In this document: one piece after another, positions 24,169 to 38,681 of the stretch | Layout: each line of letters starts with the position of its first letter | Position numbering within the stretch: the first letter of the stretch is position 1 | Assembly (NCBI RefSeq): GCF_907164915.1 | Contig: NC_061862.1 | Coordinates: 35,341,522-35,405,521 of the forward strand | Direction: 5' to 3' | Length of the DNA: 64,000 bases | Source of the DNA: Impatiens glandulifera | Lineage: Eukaryota; Streptophyta; Magnoliopsida; Ericales; Balsaminaceae | Program-made: the position numbers and the translations under genes | Notes under the pieces: model-generated | What the model saw: only the letters and a program-made list of their open reading frames with translations | What the model was told of the DNA's origin: nothing | Database searches by the model: none

Positions 24169-26365
24169 ATGATAAAAATAAACCATAATTCGAACACACC
24201 TTTTGTGCTTCATAATGAAAGATTCAAGACGACTAAAAGGAGATGTTTAGGAAATTTCATAGAACATTTTGTAAGTAGAGGTAGGAGGTATTTTCGCATT
24301 ATAATAATAGTGAAGGTCCGAGAATGCACATACCACGTACCAGGTGAAACAATTTAAATAAATTTAAGAAATAATAATCTAGTTGGATCAATACCAAGAT
24401 GAAGTGTGTTGTCCGGAATGTCCGGTTACAAACTACTCATGAAGATCAATGTAAGGTATGTTGTCTAAAATTTTGAGTAAAAATTTTAATAGAAAGAGTA
24501 AAAGAAAATATAATTTTTTTCAATTTGGAGTATTCTTCCAAATATAGAGAGATTCCAGTTGTGATAATGTCATCAAAGAAAGTATATGATCGAATTGACA
24601 GACAAATATTATTAATTGATTGTTTTTTTTATGAACTAAGTAATCGTTACTTCTTATGGTAACTTCTATAAAGTCAGTCATTAATGATCCTCTAAATTCC
24701 TTATTTGGATCGGAGCTTGGTCATCATCTTCTACCTACTAGTACCAATGCTCTATCTCATTTTTTTGTCTATGATTTTTTGTCAATAAATCTTTTTGAAG
24801 TTATTTTCTGACATCTATGAATTTGATTATTAGGGATCAGAATTCCTTGGAGTGTTTTAACTCTACTAATTAGAATAGACTAATTAGAATAGACTAGCAA
24901 TCGACACTAAACATTCGAGTTAGCTATATTTCGAATGTTAATGGCCTTTGAAAATACAATTGAATGGTAAACTCCACATATGAAGGTTTCTGTATTCGCT
25001 CAAGTTATTTTCTATAAGGTAAAATAGACCTAATTAAAAATTGAAATTTATTTTCCAGTTTTTGATTTTGTTTGAATTTGATAAATTGTTGTGATACATT
25101 TCTCACCGCATTGTTTCACAATTTTGAATATTAGTCTGATGAAAAAGTGAGTTGTTTGTTACTCGTTGGGTTTCATAAATGCCTTCATTCAAAGGATTTT
25201 ATTAATTTTTCTACATCAATTTGTTAGTAGTAGTTAAGTTAGTATTCATTTTCATCCTTTACCTCTTTCAGTTTTGGGCATTAAACGTGATTGTAGTAAC
25301 ATGCATCATGGGTTAGACACTTCTTTGCCGATAAAAGCAAATAATTTATTAATGCATAGTTGTGCTCCATATTCTCTATGAAATCTAAATTTTAAAACTA
25401 TTGATACATTTTAGTTTAGTTTCTACTTTTAGAATACAAGGTTAATGTGTCATGGTCCTTCCAAAATATAGTTTTGTCTAGGTTCTATATTTTAAAATTT
25501 CTATGTGTTTTCATATTTACAAATTCATATGTAATATGTTACTTGTCAGGTAAAATTGATAGAGAAGTCAAAGCTAGAGTCCTCACCATGAGAGATTCCG
25601 TGAATTGGAGAGATATTGGAATAACTCTCAAATTATTCAAAGAGTTGGTCTTAATGTAGTTAATGGTTGGGCTGACAAATGTTTTTAACACATAATAAAT
25701 CATGGTGATCCAAATTCTTTGGATGTCTTTAAAGAGGCAATATGGTGCTAGTGGTTGGACTTCTTAATTTGAGCGAGTAGAACAATTTACTAAAATTGAA
25801 TGATGTAAGCTTAACTTGTTCTGTGATTCTCTCTACATATTTACAAAGTTTTAATGATTTTAATTTTATCATCCTTTTAGAACCTTTTTCAAAAGCACGA
25901 GAAAAAATAAATGCGGAAAACTTGTAAACATCTAGTGGAATGAATTAAAATGATCTCTCTATTATTCCATTGACATGATTTTTTTTATACTCACACTCTA
26001 TTGAATGGTGTAACTTGATGTATTTATTTAGTTCCTTTTTTTAATATACAACTATTGACACTTGATGTATTTATTTAGTTCCTTTTTTTAATATACAACT
26101 ATTTACACTTTTATGGTTTGTATGTTAAATATGATTAATCTGAGACCATGAAGGTGAATCAAATGAGAGACGTACATATATAGGTTATTGCTGCCATGGA
26201 GCAGAACCGCTTGTTGGTCCATACATGTATAATAATTCTGGTTTATCTTTTTTAATGATTTTTCTATATATATTTGTTTAAATAACACTATACAATGTAT
26301 TTTTAATAACAGGATATTATTAGAATCCTCCTTCATTATATATGAGCGTTTATGAATTCAGATAA
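24169..26365. repeat. Core U4, copy A
   Basis: Near-complete core: ACATACCACGTACCAGGTGA (24,328), the ATTCTTCCAAATATAGAGAG block, GGATCAGAATTCCTTGGAG, the GTCATGGTCCTTCC block and a 70-codon open frame at 25,447-25,659 containing LTMRDSVNWRDIGITLKLFK. The block AGGTGAATCAAATGAGAGAC (about 26,151) gives KVNQMRDVHI in one frame. A 46-bp tandem duplication lies near 26,010-26,100. Confidence 0.8.
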
Positions 26366-29300
26366 GTTTTCTTTTCATCCTATTATAATTTATATTATTA
26401 CATTTATATTTTATATGTATTATATATTTGTATGCATTGATTTATTTTGGATGCATGATATAATTTTTTTTGTTATGTATTATAGATTTAAAAATTTATA
26501 AGAATTTAAATTTAAATAATTCAGGTTTAGTTTAAAAATAATAAACTTATATGATATCCTTAGTTTTAGTGTAATTTTGTAAATGTTAAAAATATTAATA
26601 GAATTTGTATTTGATTTATTAAAATCTTATTTAATATTTTCTATATTTAATCATATATAATTTAAATTTTAAATTAATCAAATTTAAATCAAAACTATTA
26701 CTTTATTTAATTTTATTTTTAACGTAAAATTATTATTTTTTTATATAAATTTATATTCTCATTAAATTTTAATTTTACATTAATCATATTTTTATAAAAT
26801 TTAAATTTATTTTTAACTTATAAAATATACATGTTTACTATTTAATCTAATATAATATATATTTTGAATTTTTTTATTTAAATTTAAATTTACATTTAAC
26901 ATATTTTGTATTAAATTTTATCTCGTTTTAAACTTATATATTTCTTATGAATATATTTTTTAAAATAATTTTAAATTTTGAATTAAATTTATTTTTTTCA
27001 TTAATTCATAAACAAAATTTTATATTATATATATGTTTCATTAAACTTATAAATTTTTTTTTTTAATTTAATCTAATATAATTTAAATTTGTATTAAACT
27101 TATTTACATTAAATTTACTTATTTATTTCGTATCTTAAAAATAATATATATTTTTTAAATAATCTTATAATGTTTATAAATAATTTAAAATTTTGACTTA
27201 AATTTGAATTTATTATTAATTCATTAATAAATTTTTTATTTTACAATAAATGTATTTAATTAAATTTGGATTAAACTTATTATAATTGTATTTTTCTATT
27301 AAATATAATATAATTTAAATTTGTATTAAACTTTTATAATTTCTTTATAATCTAATATAATTTAAATTTAAAATTAGTATTAAACTTATTAAAAACAAAT
27401 TTTGTATTATATTTTATTGAGTATTTTACTTATATATTTTTTATATTAAGAATATTACTTATTTTTTAAAATATTATTATAATGTTTATCAATAATTTTA
27501 AATTTTCAATTAAACTTATATTATATTATTAATTCATAAACACATTTTTATATTTTTATAAAATTAAAATTTGTAAAATTTTATTAAAATTATATTTTTT
27601 ATGTAATCAAATATAATTTAAATTTTCATTAAAATGAGTTTTATTAAATTTAAAATTGTATTAATTTTTTTAAAATATATTTTGAATTAAATTTTAATTT
27701 GTTTTTTATTTATATATTTTTATATTATGAATATTATTTATTTTTCAAAATATTTTTATGATATACATAAATTATTTTAAAATTTTAATTAAACTATATT
27801 TATAATTAATTCATAAATTAAATTTATTTTCGTTAAATTTAAATTTGCATTAAACTTATTAAAATTTCATTTTTTTCTATTTAATCTAATATAATTTAAA
27901 TTTCGTATAAAACTTACGTTCATTCAATTTAAATTTGGATCAAGCTTATTAAAAAAATTGTATTAAATTTTATTTAGATTTTTAATTATATATTTCTTAT
28001 ATTAAGAATATTATTTATTTTTAATATTCTTATTATGTTTATAAATAATTTTAAATTAAACTTATATTTATCATTAAATCATAAACAAACTTTTATATTT
28101 TGCATTAAACTTATAAATATTGTATTATTTCTATTTCCATCTAATATAATTTAAATTTTTCAATAAACTTATTTTCACTAAATTTAAATTTGTATTAAAT
28201 TTATTAAACACATATTTTGCATTAAAATTTATTTTTTTTACTTATATATTTCTTATATTATGAATATTGTTTATTTTTTTAAATATTCCTATTATTTGAA
28301 TTAAACTTATATATATATTTTTTAAATAATCTTATAATGTTTATAAATAATTTAAAATTTTGACTTAAATTTGAATTTATTATTAATTCATTAATAAATT
28401 TTATATTTTACAATATTTAATTAAATTTGCATTAAACTTATTATAATTGTATTTTTCTATTAAATATAATATAATTTAAATTTGTATTAAACTTTTATAA
28501 TTTCTTTATAATCTAATATAATTTAAATTTAAAATTAGTATTAAACTTATTAAAAACAAATTCTGTATTATATTTTATTTAGTTTTTTACTTATATATTT
28601 TTTATATTAAGAATATTACTTATTTTTTAAAATATTATTATAATGTTTATCAATAATTTTAAATTTTCAATTAAACTTATATTATATTATTAATTCATAA
28701 ACACATTTTTATATTTTTATAAAATTAAAATTTGTAAAATTTTATTAAAATTATATTTTTTATGTAATCAAATATAATTTAAATTTTCATTAAAATGAGT
28801 TTTATTAAATTTAAAATTGTATTAGTTTTTTTAAAATATATTTTGAATTAAATTTTAATTTGTTTTTCATTTATATATTTTTATATTATGAATATTATTT
28901 ATTTTTCAAAATATTTTTATGATATACATAAATTATTTTAAAATTTTAATTAAACTATATTTATAATTAATTCATAAATTAAATTAAATGTATTTTCGTT
29001 AAATTTAAATTTGCATTAAACTTATTAAGATTTTATTTTTTCTATTTAATATAATATAATTTAAATTTCGTATAAAACTTACTTTCATTCAATTTAAATT
29101 TGGATCAAGCTTATTAAAAAAATTGTATTAAATTTTATTTAGATTTTTACTTATATATTTCTTATATTAAGAATATTATTTATTTTTAATATTCTTACTA
29201 TGTTTATAAATAATTTTAAATTAAACTTATATTTATCATTAAATCATAAACAAACTTTTATATTTTGCATTAAACTTATAAATATTGTATTATTTCTATT

Positions 29301-29540
29301 TCCATCTAATATAATTTAAATTTTTCAATAAACTTATTTTCACTAAATTTAAATTTGTATTAAATTTATTAAACACATATTTTGCATTAAAGTTTATTTT
29401 TTTTACTTATATATTTCTTATATTATGAATATTGTTTATTTTTTAAATATTCGTATTATTTGAATTAAACTTATATTTATCACTAATTCATAAACAAACT
29501 TATATATTTTGTATATATTTATTAAATATAAATTTTGCAT
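26366..29540. repeat. AT-rich monomer array between U4 and U5 (long)
   Basis: Same monomer family, but 3.2 kb long because it contains a recent tandem duplication of 1.16 kb. No gene. Confidence 0.75.
27144..29476. repeat. 1.16-kb tandem duplication inside the spacer
   Basis: TTTTTTAAATAATCTTATAA at 27,151 recurs at 28,318 (offset 1167), and the right ends align at offset 1164 (TGAATTAAACTTATAT at 28,297 and 29,461). The two halves differ at only a few positions by eye, so this is the youngest event in the array. Confidence 0.9.
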
Positions 29541-31583
29541 TCAGAATTGGAACACGTTGTCACTTTTTGCTTGATAATGCGAAAGATTGACGAACAACTA
29601 AAAGAAGATCTTTAAGAAATCTTTAAGAAATCTTTAAAAGCATTGTGTAAGTATAAGTAAGAGGAATTTTCGCATTACAATAATAGTGATGGTATGAGAA
29701 TGCACATACCACGTACTGGGTCGATTTAAATAATTTTAAGAAGCGATATTCTAGTTGGATCAATACAAGGTGAAGTGTGTTGTCCGGAATATCCGGTTAC
29801 GAACTACTCATGAAGATCAAGGTAAGGTTTGTATCTAAAAAAGTAAAAATTTGAATAGAAAGAGAAAAGGAAATTATAATTTTTTTAATTGACAGATAAA
29901 AATTATTGATTGATTGTTTTTTCTATGAACTAATCAACCGTTACTTCTGATGGTAACTTTTACAAAGTCATTAATGATCCTATAAATTCCTTATTTGGAT
30001 CGGAGCTTTGTCAACATCTACTACCTACTAGTACTCATGTCCCACCTTATCTTTTTGTCTATAATCTTTTGTCAATAAAATTTTTTAAAGTTATTTCTTG
30101 ACATCCATGTATTTGATTATCAGGGATTAAAATTCCTTAGAGATTTTCGCTCTGCTGATCAGAATAGATTAGCAACCAGCACTAAATATTTCAGTTATTG
30201 GCTATATATCGAATGTTAATGGACATTTGAAACCATAATTGAATGGTAAACTCTCTATATTAAGGTTTCTGCATTCGCTCAAGTTATTTTCTATATGGTA
30301 AAGTAGACCTAATTATAATTTGAAATTTGTTTTCTAGTTTCTAATTTTGTTTGAATTTGATAAATTGTTTTGAAACGTTTATCACGATATTGTTTCACAC
30401 TATTGAATATTAGTGTGATGAAAAAATAAGCAGTTTGTTTCTCATTGTGTTTTAGGACTTCCCTCATTCAAAGGGGTTTTAGTAAATTTCTACATCAGTT
30501 TGTTAATAGCAGTCAAGCTAGTGTTCCTTTTCATCTTTTCATCATTTGCCTCTTCTAGTTTTAGGTTGTCAATAGGTGATAAACAACACAATATACGTGA
30601 TCGTAGCAACATGCATCATGTGCTAGACACTTATTTGTCGATAAAAGAAAAGAATTCATTAATGCATAGGTTACGCTCCATATTCTCTATAAAATCTAAA
30701 TTTTAAAACTATTGATACATTTTAGTTTCTACTTTTAGCATACAAGGATAATGTGTCATGGTCAATCTAAACTACGGTTCTGTCTAGGTTTTATATTTTA
30801 CAATTAGTATTCATTTTTACTATTTGCAAATTCATATGTAATATGTTATTTGTTAGGTAAAATTGATGGAGATGTCAGAGCTAGAGGCCCTCATCTTCAG
30901 AGATTCCCTGAATTGGAGGGATATTGGAATAACTCTCAAATTATTTAGAGAGTTGGTCCTATGGAAGCTATGGTTAGACAACACATAATTGATCCTGGTA
31001 ATCCCAATTCTTTGGATGTCTTTGGAGAGGCAATATGGTGCTAGTGGTTGGACTTCTGAATTTGAGCGGGTAGAACAATTTACTGAAATTGAATTATGTA
31101 AGCTTAACTTGGTTATGTAATGCTCTTTACATATTTACAAAGTCTTAATAATTTTAATTTTATCATCCTTTTGGAACCTGTTTCGAAAGCACGCGAAAAA
31201 CCAAATGTAGAAAACTTGTAAAACATTTAGTGAATGAACTAAAATGATCTATCTATTATTGCATTGACATGATTTTTTTATACTCACACTCTATTGAATA
31301 GTTGTAACAATATGTATTTATTTAGTTTATTTTTTTAATATACAACTATTGACACTTTTATGGTTTGTATGTTAAATATGATTAATCTCAGATCATGAAG
31401 GTGAATCAAATGAGAGACGTAAATATATAGGATATTGCTGTCATGGAGCAAAATCGCTTGTTGGTCCATACATGTATAATAATTCTTTTTATCTTTTTAA
31501 TGATTTTTCTATATATAATTGTTTGAATAACACTATACAATATATTTTTAATTACAGGATATTATTAGAATTCTCCTTCATTG
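29541..31583. repeat. Core U5, copy A
   Basis: Near-complete core and the one with the most open reading frame. ACATACCACGTACTGGGTCG is at 29,703. The block at 29,943 to about 30,080 stays open and reads TSDGNFYKVINDPINSLFGS and onward to FVYNLLSI. The block at 30,500-30,706 (68 codons) contains IGDKQHNIRD and MHRLRSIFSIKSKF. GGAGATGTCAGAGCTAGAGG (about 30,867) and AGGTGAATCAAATGAGAGAC (about 31,399) follow. The GTTCTTCCAAAGAG block is deleted here. The end is interrupted by duplicated tails. Confidence 0.8.
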
Positions 31584-32368
31584 ACTTCTGAATTTGAGCG
31601 GGTAGAACAATTTACTAAAATTGAATGATGTAAGCTTAACTTGGTAATGTGATTCTCTCTACATATTTACAAAGTTTGATTATTTTAATTTTATCATCCT
31701 TTTTGAACCTGTTTCGAAAGCACGAGAAAAACTAAATGCAGAAAACTTGTAAAACATCTAGTTAATGAACTAAAATGATCTCTCTATTATTGCATTGCCA
31801 TGATTTTTTTTATACTCACACTCCATTGAATGGTTGTAACTTGATGTATTTATTTAGTTCTTTTTTTTTTAATATACAACTATTGAAAGTTTTAGGTTGG
31901 GTATGTTAAACATGATTAATCTCATATATGAAGGTGAATCAAATGAGAGACGTAAATATATTGGATATTGTTGCCATTGAGTAGAGTCACTCTCTCCATT
32001 ATTGTATTGACATGATTTTTTTTTATACTCACACTCTATTGAATGGTTGTAACTTGATGTATTTATTTAGTTATTTTTTTCATATACAATTATTGAAACT
32101 TTTATGCTGGGTATGTTAAACATTATTAATCTCATATATGAAGGTGAATCAAATGAGAGACATAAATATATTGGATATTGTTGCCATGGAGCAGAGTCGC
32201 TGGTTGGTACATACATGTATTATAATGCAATTTACTTTTTAATGTATTTACTATATATAATTGTTTGAATAACACCATACAATATATTTTCCATATAATA
32301 TATTTTAATTGTAAGATATTATTAGAATCCTCCATCATTATATATGAGCGTTTATGATTTAAAGTAAG
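31584..32368. repeat. Two extra copies of the U5 tail
   Basis: ACTTCTGAATTTGAGCGGGT of U5 (about 31,045) recurs at about 31,583, starting a second copy of the last 530 bp. A third, shorter copy starts near 31,988 with ATTATTGTATTGACATGATT. Both include the AAGGTGAATCAAATGAGAGA block. The array ends with ATTTAAAGTAAG at about 32,368. Confidence 0.8.
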
Positions 32369-33923
32369 TTGTTTTTTACATCTTATGTTTTTATGCATTA
32401 TAATTTTATTTGTAGATACATGTTATAATTTTTTTTATGCATTATAGATTAAAAAATTATAAGATTTCAAATTTAAAAAATTCATGTTTAAATTATTAGC
32501 TATCTTTAGTTTTAGTTTTAGTTTAACTTTTGTTAAATGTTAAAAGTATTAATAAAATTTTATTAAATTTATTAAAATCTTATTTTATATATTTTTATAT
32601 TTAATCATATATAATTTAAATTTTAAATAAATTAAATTTAAATCAAAACTATTATTTTATTTTGTTTTATTTTTAACATATAATTATTATTTTTTATATA
32701 AATTTATTTTCTCATTAAATTTTAATTTTGCATTAAATAATTTTTTATTAAATTTAAATTTATATTTAATTTATAAAAAATAAAAATATTTAATTTAATC
32801 TAATATTATATAAATTTTGTATTTAACTTTTTTTATTAAATTTTCATTCAACATATTTTGTATTAAATTTTATTTTGTTTTATACCTATAAATTACTTAA
32901 GAATATATATATATTTTTTAAATATTCTTATTGTTTTTATAAATAATTTTAAATTTTGCATTAAACATTTTTTCCATTAAACTAATATAATTTAAATTTA
33001 CAATAAACTTATTTTTATGAAATTTAAATTATCATTAAACTTATTTAAAACATATTTTACATTACATTTTATTTAGATTTACTTATATATTTCTTATATT
33101 AAAAATAATATTTAATTTTTAAATAATCTTATAATGTTTTTAATAATTTATAATTTTTACTTAAATTTAAATTTATTATTAATTAATAAATAAAATTTAT
33201 ATTTTACTTTACATATTGAAATTGAATCTGCACTAAACTTACTAAAATTGAATTTTTTATAAATATAATACAGTTTAAATTTAAATGAAATTTTTTATAA
33301 TTTTTTTTATAATCTAATATAATTTAAATTTAAAATTTGTATTAAACTTATTAATAACAAATTCTATATTATATTTTATTTAGTTATTTATTTATATATT
33401 TTTTATATTAAGAATACTAATTATTTTTTTTAAAATATTCTTATAATTGTTTTTATCAAAAATGTAAAATTTTCAATTGAACTTATATTATATTATTAAT
33501 TCATAAACAAATTTTTATATTTCTATAAAATTAAAATTTATATTAAATTTATTAAAATTATAAATTATTTTATTTAATCAAATGTAATTTAAATTTTACA
33601 TTAAAATGATTTTTTTTTTTTTAATTTAAATTTATATTAATTTTTTTAAACATATTTTGTATTAAAATTAATTTAGATTTTTACTTATATATTTTTATAT
33701 TAAGAATATTATTTATTTTTAAAATATATTTATAATATTTATAAATAATTTTAAACTTTTAATTAAACTCATATTTATGATTAATTCATAAACACTTTTT
33801 AAAATTTTTTTATATAATTGTATTTTCATTAAATTTAAATTTTCATTAAATTTATTAAAATTTCATTTTTTCTATTTATTCTAATATAATTTAAATTTTG
33901 TATTAAATTTTTAAATTTGAATA
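32369..33923. repeat. AT-rich monomer array at the A/B junction
   Basis: Same monomer family, markers near 32,938, 33,740 and (in copy B) 34,020. It passes without any visible boundary into copy B at about 33,924. No gene. Confidence 0.7.
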
Positions 33924-36895
33924 AAACTTATTAAAAAATAAATAGTATTAAATTTTATTTAGATTTTTACTTATTTCTTATATTATAAATATTATTTAAT
34001 TTTTTAAATAATTTTATGTTTATAAATAATTTTAAATTAAACTTATATTTATCACTAATTCATAAACAAACGTGTATATTTTTGTTTATTTCTATTAAAT
34101 TTAAATTTTGAATTAGTATTAAATAACAAACTAATATTTGAGAAAGTAGATTGAATTATTTAATAACAATCATGATTTCTTTAAAATAATGATGTATTCT
34201 TTTTAAAATTGAAATTGTACCTAATTTATTTGGTTTTTTTTGACTATTTTAATTTAATTATTTAAATAACTCAAATTAATTAAATATAATTTTTTTATTT
34301 ATTAAAATATTTAATTTATTATATAAAATACTAAAATATTATATATTATATATTTTAAATTATTATTTATTATTTTATTATTATATATTAATAACATTTA
34401 AGTCATTAAATATTATTTATTAAAATATTTAATTTATTATATAAAATACTAAAATATTATATATTTTAAATTATTATTTATTATTTTATTATTTTATATT
34501 AATAACATTTAAGTCATTCTATAAAAAAAAAATGTCTTATCTCATCAAATTTTCATTAATTTTTATTTTATTAATTTATAATATTTTTTAAGAAATATGA
34601 TAAACATATAATATACTAATATTAAAAATAAAAAAAATAATAATAATTTAACCTAAAAATTCAATTAAGTTGGTAACATAAAAATGAGTCACTAATACAA
34701 AAACAAATAAAAAAAAGTCACTCATTAATAATTATTTGGTGTTTTAAATTGAAAGTAAGGTAAATGTAACTTGTAACATTGAAATAATATATATAATAAT
34801 ATGATAAAATTAAATGATTTGGTCTCCCTATTAACACGCAATTTTTACCCATCCGTATTACACTACAAATAAAAAAAGTCTTTAAGGACTTGTTTGATCT
34901 TAGTTATTTTTTGGATTTTTATCGGGCTTAAAAAACTTGTTTGATAGAAAATATATTATTTAAGAATTTTGTAGAATAAATTATCAAAATGTCCTTTTAT
35001 ATTAAAATTAAAATTTAAATTTAAATTAATATCAGTATAATAAACTTTTTAATATTTTAATTAATTAATTAAGTTATAATGGTTAAAATTATAATAACTT
35101 AATAAACAATATATTTTTTAAATTAAAAAACCAAAAATACTCAAGATTAAATTATCTTGAAAGTGTGAGTTAGAGAAGATAACAATAAAATTAGTAATAC
35201 TAGATAAACTTCTTTTATGAAAAAACTTTAAATGAATTCACTTTCTAAAAAATTATATGTGATCAATTTTATTTTTATTTTTGTTAAACTGTGATATTTG
35301 ATCTCTTAAAAATCGTTCTTTATCGCTTAAATTATTTAAGACTTAATTAGTCAGTGATAAAATATAAATTTTGTTAGTAAAATCACGAGTATAAGTATTT
35401 ATATAAAATCAGGACTACGACTTCGACATTGATAGAAATGTGTAGCTAATGATTTTTAACATGATGAAAAGCTATAAAAGAACAATCCATACAAAAAATA
35501 AACTTAACCTCTTGACAGTGTGAAGACAAAAACTTTTGTTTTATTTGTTTCTCTCACAAATATTTAAAGTTTATAGGCTCTTTTGCATAAAAATCAGTTT
35601 TTTTTTATTAAAATAATTATGGTATGAAAAGCTTGAATCCGTAATTTTGCTGTCTAGAATACATTTTTTACTAAATTATTATTTGGGTTTAAATTTAAAG
35701 CATTTTATTAAATAAGGTTCGAACTTTAAGTTTAATCATTTGGAGCTCTAACAATTTGAAGTTTTCCTAAATAAATGTTGAATAATATGTTTTAATTGAC
35801 ATGATTTTATTTTGTTTTTATTTAATTTATACTTAACATATTACCTGAACCCTTAAAATATTTTTCTTTTATGATCAACTCTTCCATATTCTCCATCAAG
35901 TTTCATCTAATCCTCGTCATACCATTTTCATCTTCTTTTCTTCTTCAAAACACCACCCTTTTTTGGGACCCCATTTTTGTCTAAGTCCTAACCACTATTT
36001 ATATCATATTCAAATGTCAAAACCAAAATGATATATTTCCTTTTTCAAGCTTGATAGAATTAAAGGTCCAAAATAACAAGAAAAACCTATAAAAAGTAAG
36101 AAAAATCAAATTAGAAGATTTTATTTCTTCTAGTAATGGTTAAAGCCAAAATAAATACACATGTGAATGAATAGACTTGTACAAAATTGGAAAAAGGGTG
36201 GTGCTTTGAAGAAAATGGGGTTTGATGGAGTAGAAGATGAAGGTCAATGCTCGGTAGAGAATGTGAAGGAGGAGAGTGTTTGATTTTAAAAAAGTGTTAT
36301 TTCAAGGGTCCAAATAATATACCAAGTGACAACAGAATGAATGTTCGTTTGAAGAAAAACATGAGATGGTTAAATGTTTAATAGTTTGAACCCTAAATGA
36401 CTCAACTTAGAGTTCGATTGTATATAGAAAATGGACCATTTTTTATATATATTCTAACACTAAACTATATGAGTTTAATTTTGTATTATTTGTTGTGACG
36501 GTTTTCATACTCTTATATAGGCTTGTGGGAAATATGGTATTAATATATTTAATTATCATATGTTAGAATTAGGTATTTAGGTCACCCTTATTTTCCTTAG
36601 AAAGGTCGGTCTGTATACATGTATATGTTTTAAAAAATTGAAAGTTGGATCACGTACTTCTATCTTTATATAATATATAGGAGTATAGTTTAGATATATA
36701 TTATAATTAGTGTGATATAGTCATAAATAACATTAATTAATAAATTCTAAAAAGATGTATGATAACATAAGCTATTGACTAGTTTTGTCATTGACCCTCA
36801 TAATGGGCCTTATCTAAAAGATATAATCACAAATGTACCATGCCATATACCTTATCTAAACAATATATTTTTATATTTTTTAAAGGATGAAATTA
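33924..36895. other. Non-coding, copy B equivalent of 1-4200
   Basis: No gene. It lacks the Helitron (empty site 34,787/34,788) and about 330 bp that A has at 2575-2905. It has a tandem duplication of about 117 bp near 34,300-34,510 and about 70 bp extra near 36,590-36,650. Confidence 0.65.
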
Positions 36896-38023
36896 TTTTA
36901 TTAATATAATTAATCAATTAAATCACAACTAAATATTAAAAACCTATAAAAAAAATAATTCAGTTCAATTTAGACATTATTTGTCATAAGACCAATTTAA
37001 AATATTTATCAGAAAAATCACTAATAAAAATAACAACTCAAAATAAGTTTGACACATAAGAGACTCAAAATACTAGTGAATCGAGTCATTTTTATGTATT
37101 TCACTTGCCGATCAAATAATTTTAGACATTTAAATTATTTTTTGTTATGTACTATATCATCGCTTCTTCACTAATATCTACATGGTTTTCAATTATTCAG
37201 CAAAATATCCAAAGAATATTGGTATATATATATATATACATGTATTTCTACACTATTAAAAAAACATTTAGAAAAGATAATGGACTATTAATATTAAATC
37301 ATTAACATTTTTAACCACTATAAATATAATAGTTGGTTAAAAGGAATCAATCATGTATTCATGTCATATATGTATATATGTAATATAATATGGCATCCTA
37401 TAAAAAAAATATACTTGAAAATTCATTATCAAAACTTATAGTTATCATTTCAACTTCATTTTATTAATATAATTAATCGATTAAATCACAACTAAATATT
37501 AAAAACCTATAAAAAAATAATTCAGTTCAATTTAGACATTATTTGTCATAAGACCAATTAAAAATATTTATCAGAAAAATCACTAATAAAAATAACAACT
37601 CAAAATAAGTTTGACACATATGAGACTCAAAATACTGGTGAATCGAGTCATTTTTATGTATTTCACTTGCCGATCAAATAATTTTAGACATTTAAATTAT
37701 TTTTTGTTATGTACTATATCATCGCTTCTTCACTAATATCTACATAGTTTTCAATTATTCAGCAAAATATCTAAAGAATAATTGTGTATATATATATATA
37801 TACATGTATTTCTACACTATTAAAAAACATTTAGAAAAGATAATGGACTATTAATATTAAATCATTAACATTTTTAAACACTATAAATATAATAGTTGGT
37901 TAAAAGGAATCAATCATGTATTCATGTCATATATGTATATATATATAATATAATTTGGCATCCTATAAAAAAAAATATACTTGAAAATTCATTGTCAAAA
38001 CTTATAGTTATCATTTCAACTTC
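36896..38023. repeat. 562-bp tandem duplication private to copy B
   Basis: ATTTTATTAATATAATTAAT starts both halves (about 36,896 and 37,458), and CAGTTCAATT at 36,961 recurs at 37,523. Copy A has one copy (about 4209-5155, with its alternating tract inside). The breakpoints lie in short ATTTTATTAA/CTTCATT matches. Confidence 0.9.
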
Positions 38024-38470
38024 ATTCATGCTATAACGACTATTTCATAAACAAATGATAATGCAGTTTCTTTTTCTACAATTGTGGAATTTGGTGTGTT
38101 TTAACCAATTTTACTTTAAAAAAAAGTTGTTATCATTATTCCAACACTCTAGCTATAACTTTAATTTTTGCCCATTAAAATAGTAGATGATCGGCCCCAT
38201 CATCCATGGAAGTTGTATTTAACCATTTCCTTTTTCTTTTACTTATTGTCCATATTTAAATTAGAATAATTTGTATTTAAAAAAATAGTAAAAATACTAT
38301 CAATTTCTGTCTATAATTAAACCTAACATATAATTTGTTAAAATAAAGAAAAGAAATATAATAAAAATGAAGTAAAATAATAAAATATAATGCAAGGGTA
38401 AGATATTTGTATAGAGTATTACTGGTTGGGCCAATACCATGGCGAGCTCTAGTTTGATCTAAGGTCCCCA
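38024..38470. other. Non-coding spacer
   Basis: No gene seen. Colinear with 5155-5600. The minus-strand open frames at 38,277-38,471 and 38,521-38,736 are shadows of AT-rich or promoter-like sequence. Confidence 0.6.
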
Positions 38471-38681
38471 ACTGGACTAATATATGTTTGGTAGATGTTA
38501 GTATGAGCCCATTAAAAATATTATGGGCCCAAGTTTGATAGCTCGAATTCCGAGCTGATTTTTGTTATTGTATTTATATTATTTATAAGAAGGTTGAGGA
38601 AGGCAACGACTGACACTAAGAGCGAAATAACAAATCCGACGACGACTGACACTAAGAGCGAAATAACAAATCTGACGTGGC
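38471..38681 (+). promoter_or_regulatory. Promoter-like segment, copy B
   Basis: Same layout as 5601-5774: GAGCCCA and TGGGCCC at 38,504-38,530, TATA-like TTTATAAG near 38,581, ACGTGGC at 38,675-38,681. A 33-bp unit around CGACTGACACTAAGAGCGAA is tandemly duplicated here (about 38,607-38,672) but single in A. Confidence 0.35.

Larger units (their letters stand above)
1..33923. repeat. Segmental duplication, copy A
   Basis: Position 8 onward matches 33,931 onward, and the same order of landmarks follows in both copies: promoter-like segment (5.6 kb / 38.5 kb), minisatellite (6.3 / 39.2 kb), GH17 fragment (9.86 / 47.06 kb), truncated core (11.2 / 49.2 kb) and later cores (13.3 / 54.7, 16.6 / 58.9, 20.5 / 62.3 kb). 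The offset grows because of private insertions and deletions. Unit divergence counted by eye is about 3-4 percent in non-genic sequence. The true left edge may lie before the window. Confidence 0.9.
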
